Below the pieces are notes generated by a model, which was not told the DNA's origin, searched no databases, and was given only the letters and a program-made list of their open reading frames with translations. Shown one piece after another: positions 17,580 to 25,730 of a stretch of 64,000 bases of DNA. The stretch's first letter is position 1. Each line of letters begins with the position of its first letter. Origin of the DNA: Nostoc sp. PCC 7524 (GTDB lineage: Bacteria; Cyanobacteriota; Cyanobacteriia; Cyanobacteriales; Nostocaceae); the NCBI RefSeq assembly GCF_000316645.1, contig NC_019684.1, positions 4,624,001 to 4,688,000 on the forward strand. The letters are read 5' to 3'. The translations under genes and the position numbers were made by a program.

Positions 17580-17640
17580 TCTGGGGAATATATCCCCTTC
17601 ATATTATCAAAAGCCCGGTCTTAACAACCGGGCTTTTGTC
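17580..17640 (+). ncRNA. Candidate small RNA with two hairpins
   Basis: Two stem-loops follow a TATAAT box. The first pairs GGGGA (17583-17587) with TCCCC (17593-17597). The second is an 11-bp intrinsic terminator, AAAAGCCCGGT (17609-17619) with ACCGGGCTTTT (17627-17637). The terminator lies 260 bp after the kinase gene and 80 bp before an oppositely independent start, so it is not placed like an ordinary gene terminator. A short untranslated RNA is the simplest reading, but a terminator for read-through from the kinase is possible. I do not match it to a named RNA. Confidence 0.45.
17609..17640 (+). terminator. Intrinsic terminator
   Basis: Perfect 11-bp stem (17609-17619 with 17627-17637), seven-base loop and a closing TTTT. 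It also shields the next gene from upstream transcription. Confidence 0.75.
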
Positions 17641-17718
17641 TGCGATATCTTCCCGTGGTAGCAAACATTTGACTCACATTTTTGAGTAGATTAACAGTAG
17701 GCTATCTTAAAGGCGGTT

Positions 17719-18531
17719 ATGACTTTTGTAAGAGATGAAAATTTGGTATTAGTGGCTGGTGCAACCGGCGGAGTGGGACAACTTGTAGTAGCAAAACTAC
17801 TGGAGAGAAATGTCAGGGTACGCGTTCTGACACGCAATGCGGAAAAAGCGTCAAAAATGTTTAATAACAAGGTAGAAATTGCTGTAGGCGACATCCGCGA
17901 ACCCGCCACACTCACCGCCGCAGTAGAGAATGTCACCCACATCATCTGTTGTACGGGAACTACTGCCTTTCCCTCTGATAGATGGCAGTTTAACCCCCAA
18001 CCGAACTTATTTGAATGGCCAAAGATTTTTCTGGATGCTGACTACAGAGAAGCGATCGCCAAGAATACGCCAGCTAAAGTTGATGCTGAAGGTGTAAGTA
18101 ACTTAGTCGCCGCCGCACCCCGCAATCTCAACAGATTTGTCTTTGTCTCCTCCGTAGGAATTCTTCGCAAACATCAGCCGCCTTTTAATATTCTCAATGC
18201 CTTTGGTGTATTAGATGCCAAACAAAAAGGTGAAGAAGCAATTATCACTTCGGGATTACCTTACACCATCATTCGTCCAGGACGCTTGATTGATGGCCCC
18301 TTTACATCCTATGACCTCAACACACTTCTCAAAGCTACCACAGGCGGTAAACTGGACGTAGTTATTGGTAAAGGTGATACTTTAGCAGGTGATGCTAGTA
18401 GAATTGATGTTGCCGCCGCTTGTGTGGAATCAATTTTTCATCCCACAACTGAAAGACAAGTTTTTGAACTGGTAAATAAGGGAAGTAGGCCGACTGTGAT
18501 TGATTGGGAAAAACTGTTTTCTCACCTATAG
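17719..18531 (+). CDS. Atypical SDR / NmrA-like NAD(P)-binding protein
   Basis: The 270-residue protein opens with the dinucleotide-binding motif VAGATGGVGQLVV and has VGDIREPATL, VFVSSVGILR and LPYTIIRPGRLIDG, as in the atypical short-chain dehydrogenase group found in cyanobacteria and plastids. Members include assembly factors of photosystem II and chlorophyll-related reductases, but many have no known reaction. The classical YxxxK catalytic pair is not evident (a DAKQKGEEA segment stands in its place), so a redox-sensing or binding role is possible. It appears to be monocistronic. Confidence 0.85.
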   Translation: MTFVRDENLVLVAGATGGVGQLVVAKLLERNVRVRVLTRNAEKASKMFNNKVEIAVGDIREPATLTAAVENVTHIICCTGTTAFPSDRWQFNPQPNLFEWPKIFLDADYREAIAKNTPAKVDAEGVSNLVAAAPRNLNRFVFVSSVGILRKHQPPFNILNAFGVLDAKQKGEEAIITSGLPYTIIRPGRLIDGPFTSYDLNTLLKATTGGKLDVVIGKGDTLAGDASRIDVAAACVESIFHPTTERQVFELVNKGSRPTVIDWEKLFSHL

Positions 18532-18579
18532 AACTAACGCCATCTGTGACATACTTCCCCGAATTTAACGCAGCGATTA

Positions 18580-18638
18580 GGGTGCGTCAGCACGAAGATA
18601 TTCCCAGTTCGTCAAGGGTTTATCTGACTGACGCACCC
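18580..18638. repeat. Dispersed inverted repeat, copy 2 of 4
   Basis: Arms GGGTGCGTCAG (18580-18590) and CTGACGCACCC (18628-18638). The loop begins CACGAAGATATT and is more diverged than in the other copies. Confidence 0.8.
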
Positions 18639-18791
18639 TTGCATATGAGAATTAGTTATTGCTTCTTTGAAAGTCTTTTATCAGTATATGGAAGCTGACA
18701 AGCATTAACTACAGATTTTCAGTATAACTAACAATATAACAGCCGTAGATACAGGTTAGATTCTACTCAGCAGTCATCGCTAACCGCATCT

Positions 18792-20228
18792 ATGGAACTT
18801 TGGACACCTAATCAAACTCTCAAAAATGGCAGATTTATCGTTCAAAAAGTCCTTGGTGGTGGTGGTTTTGGTGTCACTTATAGCGTACTAGAACAGCGTA
18901 CCAATAAATTATTTGCCATCAAAACCCTCAACCCGATACAGCAAAGTCAAGGTAATTTCAACGACAAGCAAGAACAATTTGTTAACGAAGCATTGCGATT
19001 ACGAGGTTGTCAGCATCCCCATATTGTCAAAGTCTATGAAGTGATACAAGAAGCTGGTTTATGGGGAATGGTGATGGAATATGTCAATGGGGATGATTTA
19101 GGTGTATACGTTGATCAGCACGGACACCTATTAGAAGATGACGCATTACGCTATATCAATCAGGTAGGACAAGCATTAGAATCTGTTCACCAACAAGGCT
19201 TTTTACATCGGGATATCAAGCCGAATAACATTATTTTACGTAGTGGAACACAAGAAGCAGTATTAATTGATTTTGGTCTGGCGCGTGAATTTCTCATTGG
19301 TAAAACCCTCAGTATGACCAATTCCAGAACAGAAGGCTATGCACCAGTAGAACAGTATGAAAGGCAAGGACATTTTGGAACTTATACTGATGTTTATGGT
19401 TTAGCTGCAACTTTATATAGTTTATTGACTGGGAGAACTCCCATACCTGCTAATTATCGAAAAGATGGTGATATTCCTTTAAAAGCACCAAAACAATTTA
19501 ATTCGAGTATTAGTGATAGGGTAAATGATGCAATTGTTCAAGGAATGGCCTTAGAACCACAAGATAGACCACAAACAATGCGGGAATGGTTAGAATTATT
19601 AATACAAAATAAGGCTGATTCTGCGGTTGTTCAAATTTCAATCTCTAATTCACAATCAAAAGTTAGACATCTAAACTTATTGGCTGATCAAACTCAATTA
19701 ATAACTTCTAAGATGGACTATACTCAACTTAGTAATTTGTTGGCAGCAGGAAAGTGGAAGGAAGCAGATAAGGAAACATCAAGAGCTATCCTAGCTATAG
19801 CATGGAGAGAAAAGGAAGGCTGGCGTTATTTAGAACGAGTTGATAATATTCCCTGTGAAGATATCCGCATTATTAACAACCTTTGGGTTAAATATAGTAA
19901 TAGCCGCTTCGGTTTTTCAGTACAAAAGAAAATTTTTCAAAGTGTTGGTGGAAATACTAAGACTTATTGGAAAGGGCAAAAACAATACCAGGAAATTTGG
20001 TTGTTGTTTTGCAATCATATTGGTTGGAAAAAGGATGATGATTCTCAAAAGATTATGGGAATTGCATTTTATATATGCGATATTAATTTTGATCTAAAAG
20101 CACCTATTGGTCACCTACCTTGCTCTTGGATTATAGAATTACAGCGTTTACGGGAAAGCGGTGTTTATGGTGGAGGTTTTGGTTGGGAACAAGAGATTCC
20201 TTCTCTTCTATTACATAAAAACTTATAA
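18792..20228 (+). CDS. Ser/Thr protein kinase fused to a GUN4 domain
   Basis: The kinase domain (residues ~14-275) has the Gly loop VLGGGGFGVTY, the Lys in FAIKTL, catalytic HRDIKPNNII and the DFG motif IDFGLAREF, all intact. Residues ~318-455 are a GUN4 domain (LSNLLAAGKWKEADKETSRAI and LWVKYSNSRFGFSVQKKIF). Stand-alone GUN4 binds porphyrins and stimulates magnesium chelatase; in kinase fusions, which are common in cyanobacteria, it is probably a ligand-sensing module. There is no membrane segment. It is 73 bp upstream of an FHA-kinase on the same strand, so the two may be co-expressed. Confidence 0.92.
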   Translation: MELWTPNQTLKNGRFIVQKVLGGGGFGVTYSVLEQRTNKLFAIKTLNPIQQSQGNFNDKQEQFVNEALRLRGCQHPHIVKVYEVIQEAGLWGMVMEYVNGDDLGVYVDQHGHLLEDDALRYINQVGQALESVHQQGFLHRDIKPNNIILRSGTQEAVLIDFGLAREFLIGKTLSMTNSRTEGYAPVEQYERQGHFGTYTDVYGLAATLYSLLTGRTPIPANYRKDGDIPLKAPKQFNSSISDRVNDAIVQGMALEPQDRPQTMREWLELLIQNKADSAVVQISISNSQSKVRHLNLLADQTQLITSKMDYTQLSNLLAAGKWKEADKETSRAILAIAWREKEGWRYLERVDNIPCEDIRIINNLWVKYSNSRFGFSVQKKIFQSVGGNTKTYWKGQKQYQEIWLLFCNHIGWKKDDDSQKIMGIAFYICDINFDLKAPIGHLPCSWIIELQRLRESGVYGGGFGWEQEIPSLLLHKNL

Positions 20229-20301
20229 TCTCTAACATATTTTTATATTAATGATTTTCATGGCAGCCAATATATTAAATCATATATAAATACATATTAA
20301 G

Positions 20302-21678
20302 ATGTCTATAATCACTCTCACAATTACTAAAGGCAAATTATCAGGAAAACAATATACTTTTGACTCACGTACAACCTGTATTATTGGTAGGTCAAAAGAT
20401 TGCCATCCTCAATTACCAGATGACGATGATCATAATACTATATCTCGCTATCACTGCTTATTAGATATCAATCCTCCCGCCATTCGTATACGAGACTTTG
20501 GTAGTAGAAATGGTACATACGTTAATGGTAAAAAAATTGGGCAACGGGAAGCAAATCAAACACCAGAAGAAGGTGCGAAAATCAAATTTACTGAATATGA
20601 TTTACAAGATAATGATGAGATTGAACTAGGTAATACTGTATTTATAGTTAATATTGAAACTGAATTAAATTCACTAAATATTCATAACTCATTGACTGCG
20701 ATCGCTAATCTTAATGAGCAACATCACTCCTTAAAAACCCAAGCAATAAATGTATTAGAATATATAAAAAATTTATTTGATTTAGCCGCAGGTGGCAATC
20801 AGCAATTACTGGCAATTCGTGATTTTAATATTGTTGAATTGATTGGACAAGGAGGCTTTGGAGAAGTTTATTTAGCACAGCATAACCAAACAGGTCATTT
20901 TATAGCTTTAAAAGTTATGTTACCTGCGGTTGCGGCTCATGATTGGGCTGTACAAATGTTTATACGGGAGACGGAAAATACTAAAGTATTAAGACATTCC
21001 AATGTTGTGCAATTAATGGATTATGGCTACTACGAAAATGTTTTCTTTTTCACAATGGAATATTGTGAAGGTGGCACTGTTGCTGATTTAATGGCAAAAC
21101 AAGGAGGAAGATTATCTATAGATATTGCAGCACCAATTATTCTGCAAGTTTTAAACGGTTTAGAATACGCTCACAATGCTGAAATACCTAATGTTAAACT
21201 AAGCAACGGTGGATTTGCCAAAGGTGTGGGTTTAGTTCACCGTGACTTAAAACCAAGTAATATTTTCTTAAGTAATGTTAACGGTAAAATCACAGCTAAA
21301 ATAGGCGATTATGGTTTAGCAAAAGCTTTTGATTTAGCAGGATTAAGCGGACAAACTTTAACAGGAACTAAAGCCGGAACTCCAGTTTTAATGTGTCGTC
21401 AGCAATTGCTTGATTATAAATATGTAAAGCCAGAAGTAGATGTATGGGCTACGGCTGCCTGTCTTTATTATATGCTTACCGGAACTTATCCTCGTAATTT
21501 CACTACTGGCGATCCATTTTTAGCAGTTTTACAAAATGATCCCGTACCCATCCGCCAGCGTGATGCAAATATACCTAAGCCACTAGCTGAAGTCATTGAT
21601 TTAGCGTTGAGAGAAAAACCAGAAATTTATTTTAAAAGTGCCGCACAATTAAAACAGGCTTTGTTGAACTTGTTTTAG
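20302..21678 (+). CDS. FHA-domain Ser/Thr protein kinase
   Basis: Residues ~1-112 form an FHA domain, which binds phospho-threonine peptides: IIGRSKDC, SRYHCLL and RDFGSRNGTYVNGKKIG are the binding-loop motifs. After a linker, the kinase domain (~173-458) shows LIGQGGFGEVYLA, the Lys in FIALKVML and catalytic HRDLKPSNIFL. Two positions are unusual: the DFG motif is DYG, and the APE motif region reads GTPVLMCRQQLL. The key catalytic Lys and Asp are kept, so it may still be active. The FHA domain could recognise phosphorylated GUN4-kinase or another target. Its last codons overlap the convergent MFS gene by 4 bp. Confidence 0.9.
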   Translation: MSIITLTITKGKLSGKQYTFDSRTTCIIGRSKDCHPQLPDDDDHNTISRYHCLLDINPPAIRIRDFGSRNGTYVNGKKIGQREANQTPEEGAKIKFTEYDLQDNDEIELGNTVFIVNIETELNSLNIHNSLTAIANLNEQHHSLKTQAINVLEYIKNLFDLAAGGNQQLLAIRDFNIVELIGQGGFGEVYLAQHNQTGHFIALKVMLPAVAAHDWAVQMFIRETENTKVLRHSNVVQLMDYGYYENVFFFTMEYCEGGTVADLMAKQGGRLSIDIAAPIILQVLNGLEYAHNAEIPNVKLSNGGFAKGVGLVHRDLKPSNIFLSNVNGKITAKIGDYGLAKAFDLAGLSGQTLTGTKAGTPVLMCRQQLLDYKYVKPEVDVWATAACLYYMLTGTYPRNFTTGDPFLAVLQNDPVPIRQRDANIPKPLAEVIDLALREKPEIYFKSAAQLKQALLNLF

Positions 21679-22853
21679 TCATCACTGTTTATAACAGTAG
21701 ATATAATACATCCGCCAGCTAGTAAAAAGGCCAATGTTGTCCCCACTGCACCCGCAAGAGGTGCAATACTTTGAGTTTGCGGAAATACTACGCCGAATAA
21801 ACTCATTGATAAAGCAAATCCACCAAAGTACATCCCAATTCCTAAACCTTCCCAACGTTGGGACATCAGCCCTAATGCAAAGGGAATTGTGCCATTGATA
21901 ATTAAACTAAAGCCTATTATTACCAGCAATAACAAGGGAATCAAAATATTGGTGGCGACTATTATTAGTAGTGAAATAATGGTGACACCGATACCAATTA
22001 ACATGGCTCGACTGTTGCCAATTTTAACAGCAAACCACCCAGTCGGGAGAGAAGCAAAAGCGATCGCTAGTCCTACGCCCACCATCAGCCAATCATTTTG
22101 ATTAAACTGAGCTACTAAAATCTTACTGACAACATCCATCAGCAACCGAGAACCCCAACCAATACCAAAACCAGTCCCGAAAATTAAACTTAATTCTGTC
22201 CAAGGTAACTGTAAAGGTGCGGCTTGGGGTTGAGCCACTGGAGTATCGGGAGGATTGACAAAGCGCAACCCAGCCGTGACAGCTAGCAAGACAAAAGAAG
22301 CGATCGCAAAGGTGAAAATTGGCCCTAAACTTAAAATAAATTGATTGGCAACCCCTCGAAACGCCCCAATTACTCCCCCTGTGAACACAACCACACTAAA
22401 TGCTAAAGGTAACTCGGCTGGCATAGAATACTTAGCCAACAAAGCTATAGCCGGGCTACGAAATATTGTCATCGCCAACGCCCAAGCTACTAAGACAATG
22501 GGGAGGAGCGATCGCAAAACTACGGTAGGTGGTACAAAAGTTACTATGCAGGGGATAGCGATAAATAATGTTGCCGAGAGAATCACACCCCCCGAAATCA
22601 ACATAAATCTACTTCCTACCCAATGTTTAGCCTGATCTGAGAGTCCACCCATCAGAGGTTCTAGAATTACACTTAAGGCATTTTCAAGGATCAGCAAACC
22701 TACAGCCAGAGAAGCAGGAAAACCAAATTGGGTTAATAATTTGGGTAAATAAGCATTATAAATTACCCAGCAGAGGGTGATTGCACCTTGCAACGCCGCT
22801 AACACCCCAACCTGCACCCATAAAATATTAAATCGAGGTTTAGATATATTCAT
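21675..22853 (-). CDS. MFS transporter
   Basis: A 392-residue protein with about 12 hydrophobic helices. The first helices include GVLAALQGAITLCWVIYNAYL, and the loop after helix 2 carries LEPLMGGLSDQ, the conserved GxxxDR-like region of the major facilitator superfamily. A second half starts at about residue 220 (LSLIFGTGFGIGWGSRLL). Sequence alone does not give the substrate; no biosynthetic or regulator gene lies beside it. It converges with the FHA-kinase gene. Confidence 0.82.
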   Translation of the reverse strand: MNISKPRFNILWVQVGVLAALQGAITLCWVIYNAYLPKLLTQFGFPASLAVGLLILENALSVILEPLMGGLSDQAKHWVGSRFMLISGGVILSATLFIAIPCIVTFVPPTVVLRSLLPIVLVAWALAMTIFRSPAIALLAKYSMPAELPLAFSVVVFTGGVIGAFRGVANQFILSLGPIFTFAIASFVLLAVTAGLRFVNPPDTPVAQPQAAPLQLPWTELSLIFGTGFGIGWGSRLLMDVVSKILVAQFNQNDWLMVGVGLAIAFASLPTGWFAVKIGNSRAMLIGIGVTIISLLIIVATNILIPLLLLVIIGFSLIINGTIPFALGLMSQRWEGLGIGMYFGGFALSMSLFGVVFPQTQSIAPLAGAVGTTLAFLLAGGCIISTVINSDD

Positions 22854-22924
22854 TAATCCGTGATCAATAATTCCCGTATTTCCAAGATACCGGGATTGGC
22901 ATTCTTCGGGAAATATATCAGTTA

Positions 22925-22988
22925 GTAGGGTGCGTCAGTATGAATATTTTCTTGGTGTAGTGAGAGTTTATTGCACTGACGCACCCTT
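22925..22988. repeat. Dispersed inverted repeat, copy 3 of 4
   Basis: Arms GTAGGGTGCGTCAGT (22925-22939) and ACTGACGCACCC (22975-22986), loop starting ATGAATATTTTCTTGG. It abuts the 21-bp tandem array. Confidence 0.85.
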
Positions 22989-22989
22989 G

Positions 22990-23136
22990 TTAACGACACT
23001 AAGTTGTGTGGTAACGACACTAAGTTGTGTGGTAACGACACTAAGTTGATTGGTAACAAAACTAAGTTGATTGGTAACAAAACTAAGTTGTGTGGTAACA
23101 AAACTAAGTTGTGTGGTAACAAAACTAAGTTGATTG
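22990..23136. repeat. Seven-copy 21-bp tandem array
   Basis: Seven units of the form GTAACRAMACTAAGTTGWKTG, exactly 21 bases each, from 22990 to 23136 with a partial eighth. Units differ at two spots (CGAC/CAAA and TGTG/ATTG), and the variants are arranged as blocks. The length is a multiple of 7 and of 3, so it reads as a heptapeptide repeat on the minus strand, but there is no supporting gene start. It resembles the long tandem repeats described from heterocystous cyanobacteria. Confidence 0.9.
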
Positions 23137-23694
23137 GTAACGAAATAGGCTAAGGTTCACACACATCTTTGTGCTGTATACAAAATTTGCTTTGATCCCC
23201 TTAAATCCACGCCACTTGCTATGAATCGGGGAACCCGCCCAACGCAGTGGCTCCCCTTCGACAAGCTCAGGGCATTGCTTGAAAAGGGGGGACTTTGAAT
23301 TTAATTCTAGTTCCCCCTTAAAAAAGCTATCCATTACCCGGATCTTTCTCAACATTTACGAAAGTATTCACTCACGTTTTTTATAACCCTGATTACTTCG
23401 TCCTTAATTCTCAATAAAAAGGCAATTTTAGCGAGAATACAAAAAGCGAATTTGTCAAGTATGCTTGACCCCTCAGTGTTCAAGATGACTACAAAACAAG
23501 CGTTTTAGGATTGTTAAGAAAGATGTGGGTAACGCATAGCTTAAAAAAGGGGGGTTAGGGGGGATCAAAACGATACAGGATAAAGTTCTAAGACTTGTGT
23601 GTACACCGTAGCCTTTCTAAGGAGAGGGTTAGGGTAGGATAAGGCGAAGACTTGTACATCATTGCTTTGCAGTCAAAAGTCAACAGCAACAGCA

Positions 23695-24867
23695 TTAATA
23701 CTCTGGAACTGAGGGATCTACTTCCCGACTCCAAGCCTGAATTCCACCTTTGACGTTCGTACCCACAATCCCCGCATCCTTGAGGATAGCTAGAGCTTTA
23801 GCCGATCGCCCGCCCATTTTACAATGAGCAATTAAGCGATGACCGTTGAGGATTTCTTTAACTTTAGCGACACCATTACCGTTTTCAATGTCTGGTAAAG
23901 GTACTAAAACTGAACCAGGAATTTTAGCAATGTCGTACTCGTTAGGGTTACGCACATCCAGCAGTACAAAATCTTTCGCACCACTATCTAACAATTCCTT
24001 CAACTGAGTCACAGTCATTTCTTGAATATCTTGCTGCTGTTGCGCCTCTGCTGCTTTGGCTTGCGGGATACCACAGAATTGTTCGTAATCTATCAGCTTT
24101 TCAATCACTGGACGGATGGGATTAGGACGCAGCTTTAACTCCCGGAATTTCATGTCTAGAGCATTGTACAGCAACAGTCTGCCACTTAAAGTATTACCAT
24201 TACCCAAAATAATCTTGACGGTTTCTGTGGCTTGAATCACACCAATCATCCCTGGCAGAATCCCCAATACTCCACCTTCTGCACAGGAGGGAACCATTCC
24301 TGGTGGTGGTGGTTCGGGGTACAAGTCACGGTAGTTCGGCCCGCCTTCATAATTAAATACGGTTGCTTGTCCTTCAAAGCGGAAAATCGAACCGTAAACG
24401 TTGGGTTTGTTGAGTAATACGCAAGCGTCGTTAACTAGATATCTAGTAGGGAAGTTATCAGTGCCATCCACCACAATATCGTAAGGTCTGATGATATCTA
24501 AAGCGTTTTCCGAACTCAGACGGGTTTCATAGAGATCAACCTGACAATAGGGGTTAATCTCGTGGATGCGATTTTTAGCCGATTCAATCTTAGGTTTACC
24601 CACCCAGGATGTACCGTGAATGACTTGCCTTTGCAGGTTGGAAGTATCCACCACATCGAAGTCAACAATACCGATGCGCCCAATACCTGCGGCTGCTAGA
24701 TATAACAGCAATGGTGAACCTAATCCACCTGTACCGATACATAACACACTGGCAGCTTTCAGGCGCTTTTGCCCTTCCACTCCCACCTCCGGCAGAATTA
24801 GGTGGCGAGAGTAGCGTTCATAATCGTCCTTAGACAACTGGATATCTTCCAGATTGGGATTGAGCAT
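23695..24867 (-). CDS. moeB: MoeB/ThiF-type adenylyltransferase with C-terminal rhodanese domain
   Basis: This E1-like enzyme activates the C-terminal Gly-Gly of small sulfur carriers (MoaD, ThiS) by adenylation. Residues ~15-260 contain the ATP site GTGGLGSPLLLYLAAAGIG, VDFDVVDTSNLQRQ, and DGTDNFPTRYLVND. The rhodanese domain (~285-390) has LLDVRNPNEYD and the active-site loop HCKMGGRSAKAL, whose Cys can hand over sulfur. It lacks the zinc CxxC pairs of some MoeB proteins. It lies 85 bp downstream of a JAMM peptidase gene on the same strand, which suggests a joint role in sulfur-carrier or ubiquitin-like protein chemistry. Confidence 0.92.
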   Translation of the reverse strand: MLNPNLEDIQLSKDDYERYSRHLILPEVGVEGQKRLKAASVLCIGTGGLGSPLLLYLAAAGIGRIGIVDFDVVDTSNLQRQVIHGTSWVGKPKIESAKNRIHEINPYCQVDLYETRLSSENALDIIRPYDIVVDGTDNFPTRYLVNDACVLLNKPNVYGSIFRFEGQATVFNYEGGPNYRDLYPEPPPPGMVPSCAEGGVLGILPGMIGVIQATETVKIILGNGNTLSGRLLLYNALDMKFRELKLRPNPIRPVIEKLIDYEQFCGIPQAKAAEAQQQQDIQEMTVTQLKELLDSGAKDFVLLDVRNPNEYDIAKIPGSVLVPLPDIENGNGVAKVKEILNGHRLIAHCKMGGRSAKALAILKDAGIVGTNVKGGIQAWSREVDPSVPEY

Positions 24868-24952
24868 AACAGTTTGAATGAGGAAGCGCGGATTATTGAT
24901 TGTATCGAAAAAACGATATCTTTCTCTAAGTTTAAGTATTGAAATTATGTTA

Positions 24953-25456
24953 TCAGGAAAGGGGGGATTGGGGATTGGGGACTGGGGATTGGGGGGTTAG
25001 GTTTTTCATGGTGAAAACTTCCTCGGCTTGAAAGTGATGAGTGTTATCAAGAGTCCAACTTTTGATGTCACTAGCCGCACCATTTTGAACGGAAGCTATT
25101 ATATATGAGTATCCTGACCAAGCATATAGGCGATCGCATTCTGAGGGTATAGGAGAATAGTCGGGATGGGAGTGATAAATACCAATGATATTTAGTGAGC
25201 GATCGCGTGCTTGCCTTTGCACTTGTAACATGATTTGGGGAGCGATCGCATATCTTCGCTCGGTGCTATGAGTAGTATTGTCAGCAGCAAAATTTTCGGC
25301 TTCGCTATCCCAAGCATTCGCTGTTGGTATCACCTCAACTACAGTCTTCACCCCATCCACCAGATACCCCAAAAGTAACCCGCAGCACTCATCAGGGTAG
25401 GTACTTTCAGCATGACTCAGGATAGTTTGTAACTGTTCTGGGAGAAATTTGAGCAT
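24953..25456 (-). CDS. JAMM/MPN-type metallopeptidase (Mov34 family)
   Basis: A protein of about 167 residues with the JAMM zinc motif: Glu in YPDECCGLLLG, then HSHPDYSPIPSECD (His-x-His and Asp). Such bacterial JAMM peptidases remove cysteine or peptides from the C-terminus of ubiquitin-like sulfur carriers. I choose the ATG at 25456; the longer reading upstream is made of GGGGATT repeat and reads as low-complexity PQSPIPS. The C-terminus also runs into a repeat, ending in [13 protein letters not shown]. It precedes moeB in an apparent two-gene operon. No separate carrier gene is visible nearby. Confidence 0.88.
   Translation of the reverse strand: MLKFLPEQLQTILSHAESTYPDECCGLLLGYLVDGVKTVVEVIPTANAWDSEAENFAADNTTHSTERRYAIAPQIMLQVQRQARDRSLNIIGIYHSHPDYSPIPSECDRLYAWSGYSYIIASVQNGAASDIKSWTLDNTHHFQAEEVFTMKNLTPQSPVPNPQSPLS
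24961..24998. repeat. STRR array GGGGATT at the 3' end of the JAMM gene
   Basis: About five tandem GGGGATT/GGGGACT units. They encode the last residues of the JAMM protein on the minus strand. Confidence 0.8.
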
Positions 25457-25507
25457 AGGAATTGGGGATTGGGGACTGGGAATTGGGGATTGGGGATTGG
25501 GGACTAG
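25457..25507. repeat. STRR array GGGGATT/GGGGACT at the 5' side of the JAMM gene
   Basis: About seven tandem heptamers directly upstream of the chosen start codon. The JAMM gene is thus bracketed by the same repeat at both ends, and its leader RNA would be C/U-rich. Confidence 0.85.
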
Positions 25508-25730
25508 GCAAAAACTTCTACCTTGTCTACCTTGTCTCCCCTCATACCATTTCACGAAAAACCTGATACAGATGTAAACCCTGAAAGCTTTGCTGCATCT
25601 AAGTTTTTTAATTGCGAATTGCGTTAGCGGAGCGGGGCGTTAGCCCATTGCGAATTGTGAATTGGTATCACTCCCTCATCCTCCCCTGCTTCCCCTGCCC
25701 CTCTGCTCCCCTGCCCCCCTGCCCTCTTAT

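Larger units (their letters stand above)
22854..23694. other. 840-bp gene-free region rich in repeats
   Basis: It holds the third copy of the dispersed inverted repeat, a seven-unit 21-bp tandem array, and two complementary C/G-rich blocks (GATCCCCTTAAA near 23197 and AAAGGGGGGTTAGGGGGGATC near 23545) that resemble widespread Nostoc-type repeats. The small reading frames on the minus strand here follow the repeat period and are not convincing genes. Confidence 0.6.

Noticed and set aside
22922-23122. Minus-strand heptapeptide-repeat frame (LPHNLVS-like units)
   Set aside because: The 21-bp repeat is a multiple of three, so it stays open by chance; there is no proper start region or homology.
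23074-23136. Possible CRISPR array because of regular 21-bp units
   Set aside because: The units are contiguous without spacers, and there are no cas genes in the window.
25457-25555. N-terminal extension of the JAMM peptidase (MKWYEGRQGRQGRS...)
   Set aside because: The extension is translated STRR (PQSPIPS) and lies before a better ATG at 25456.
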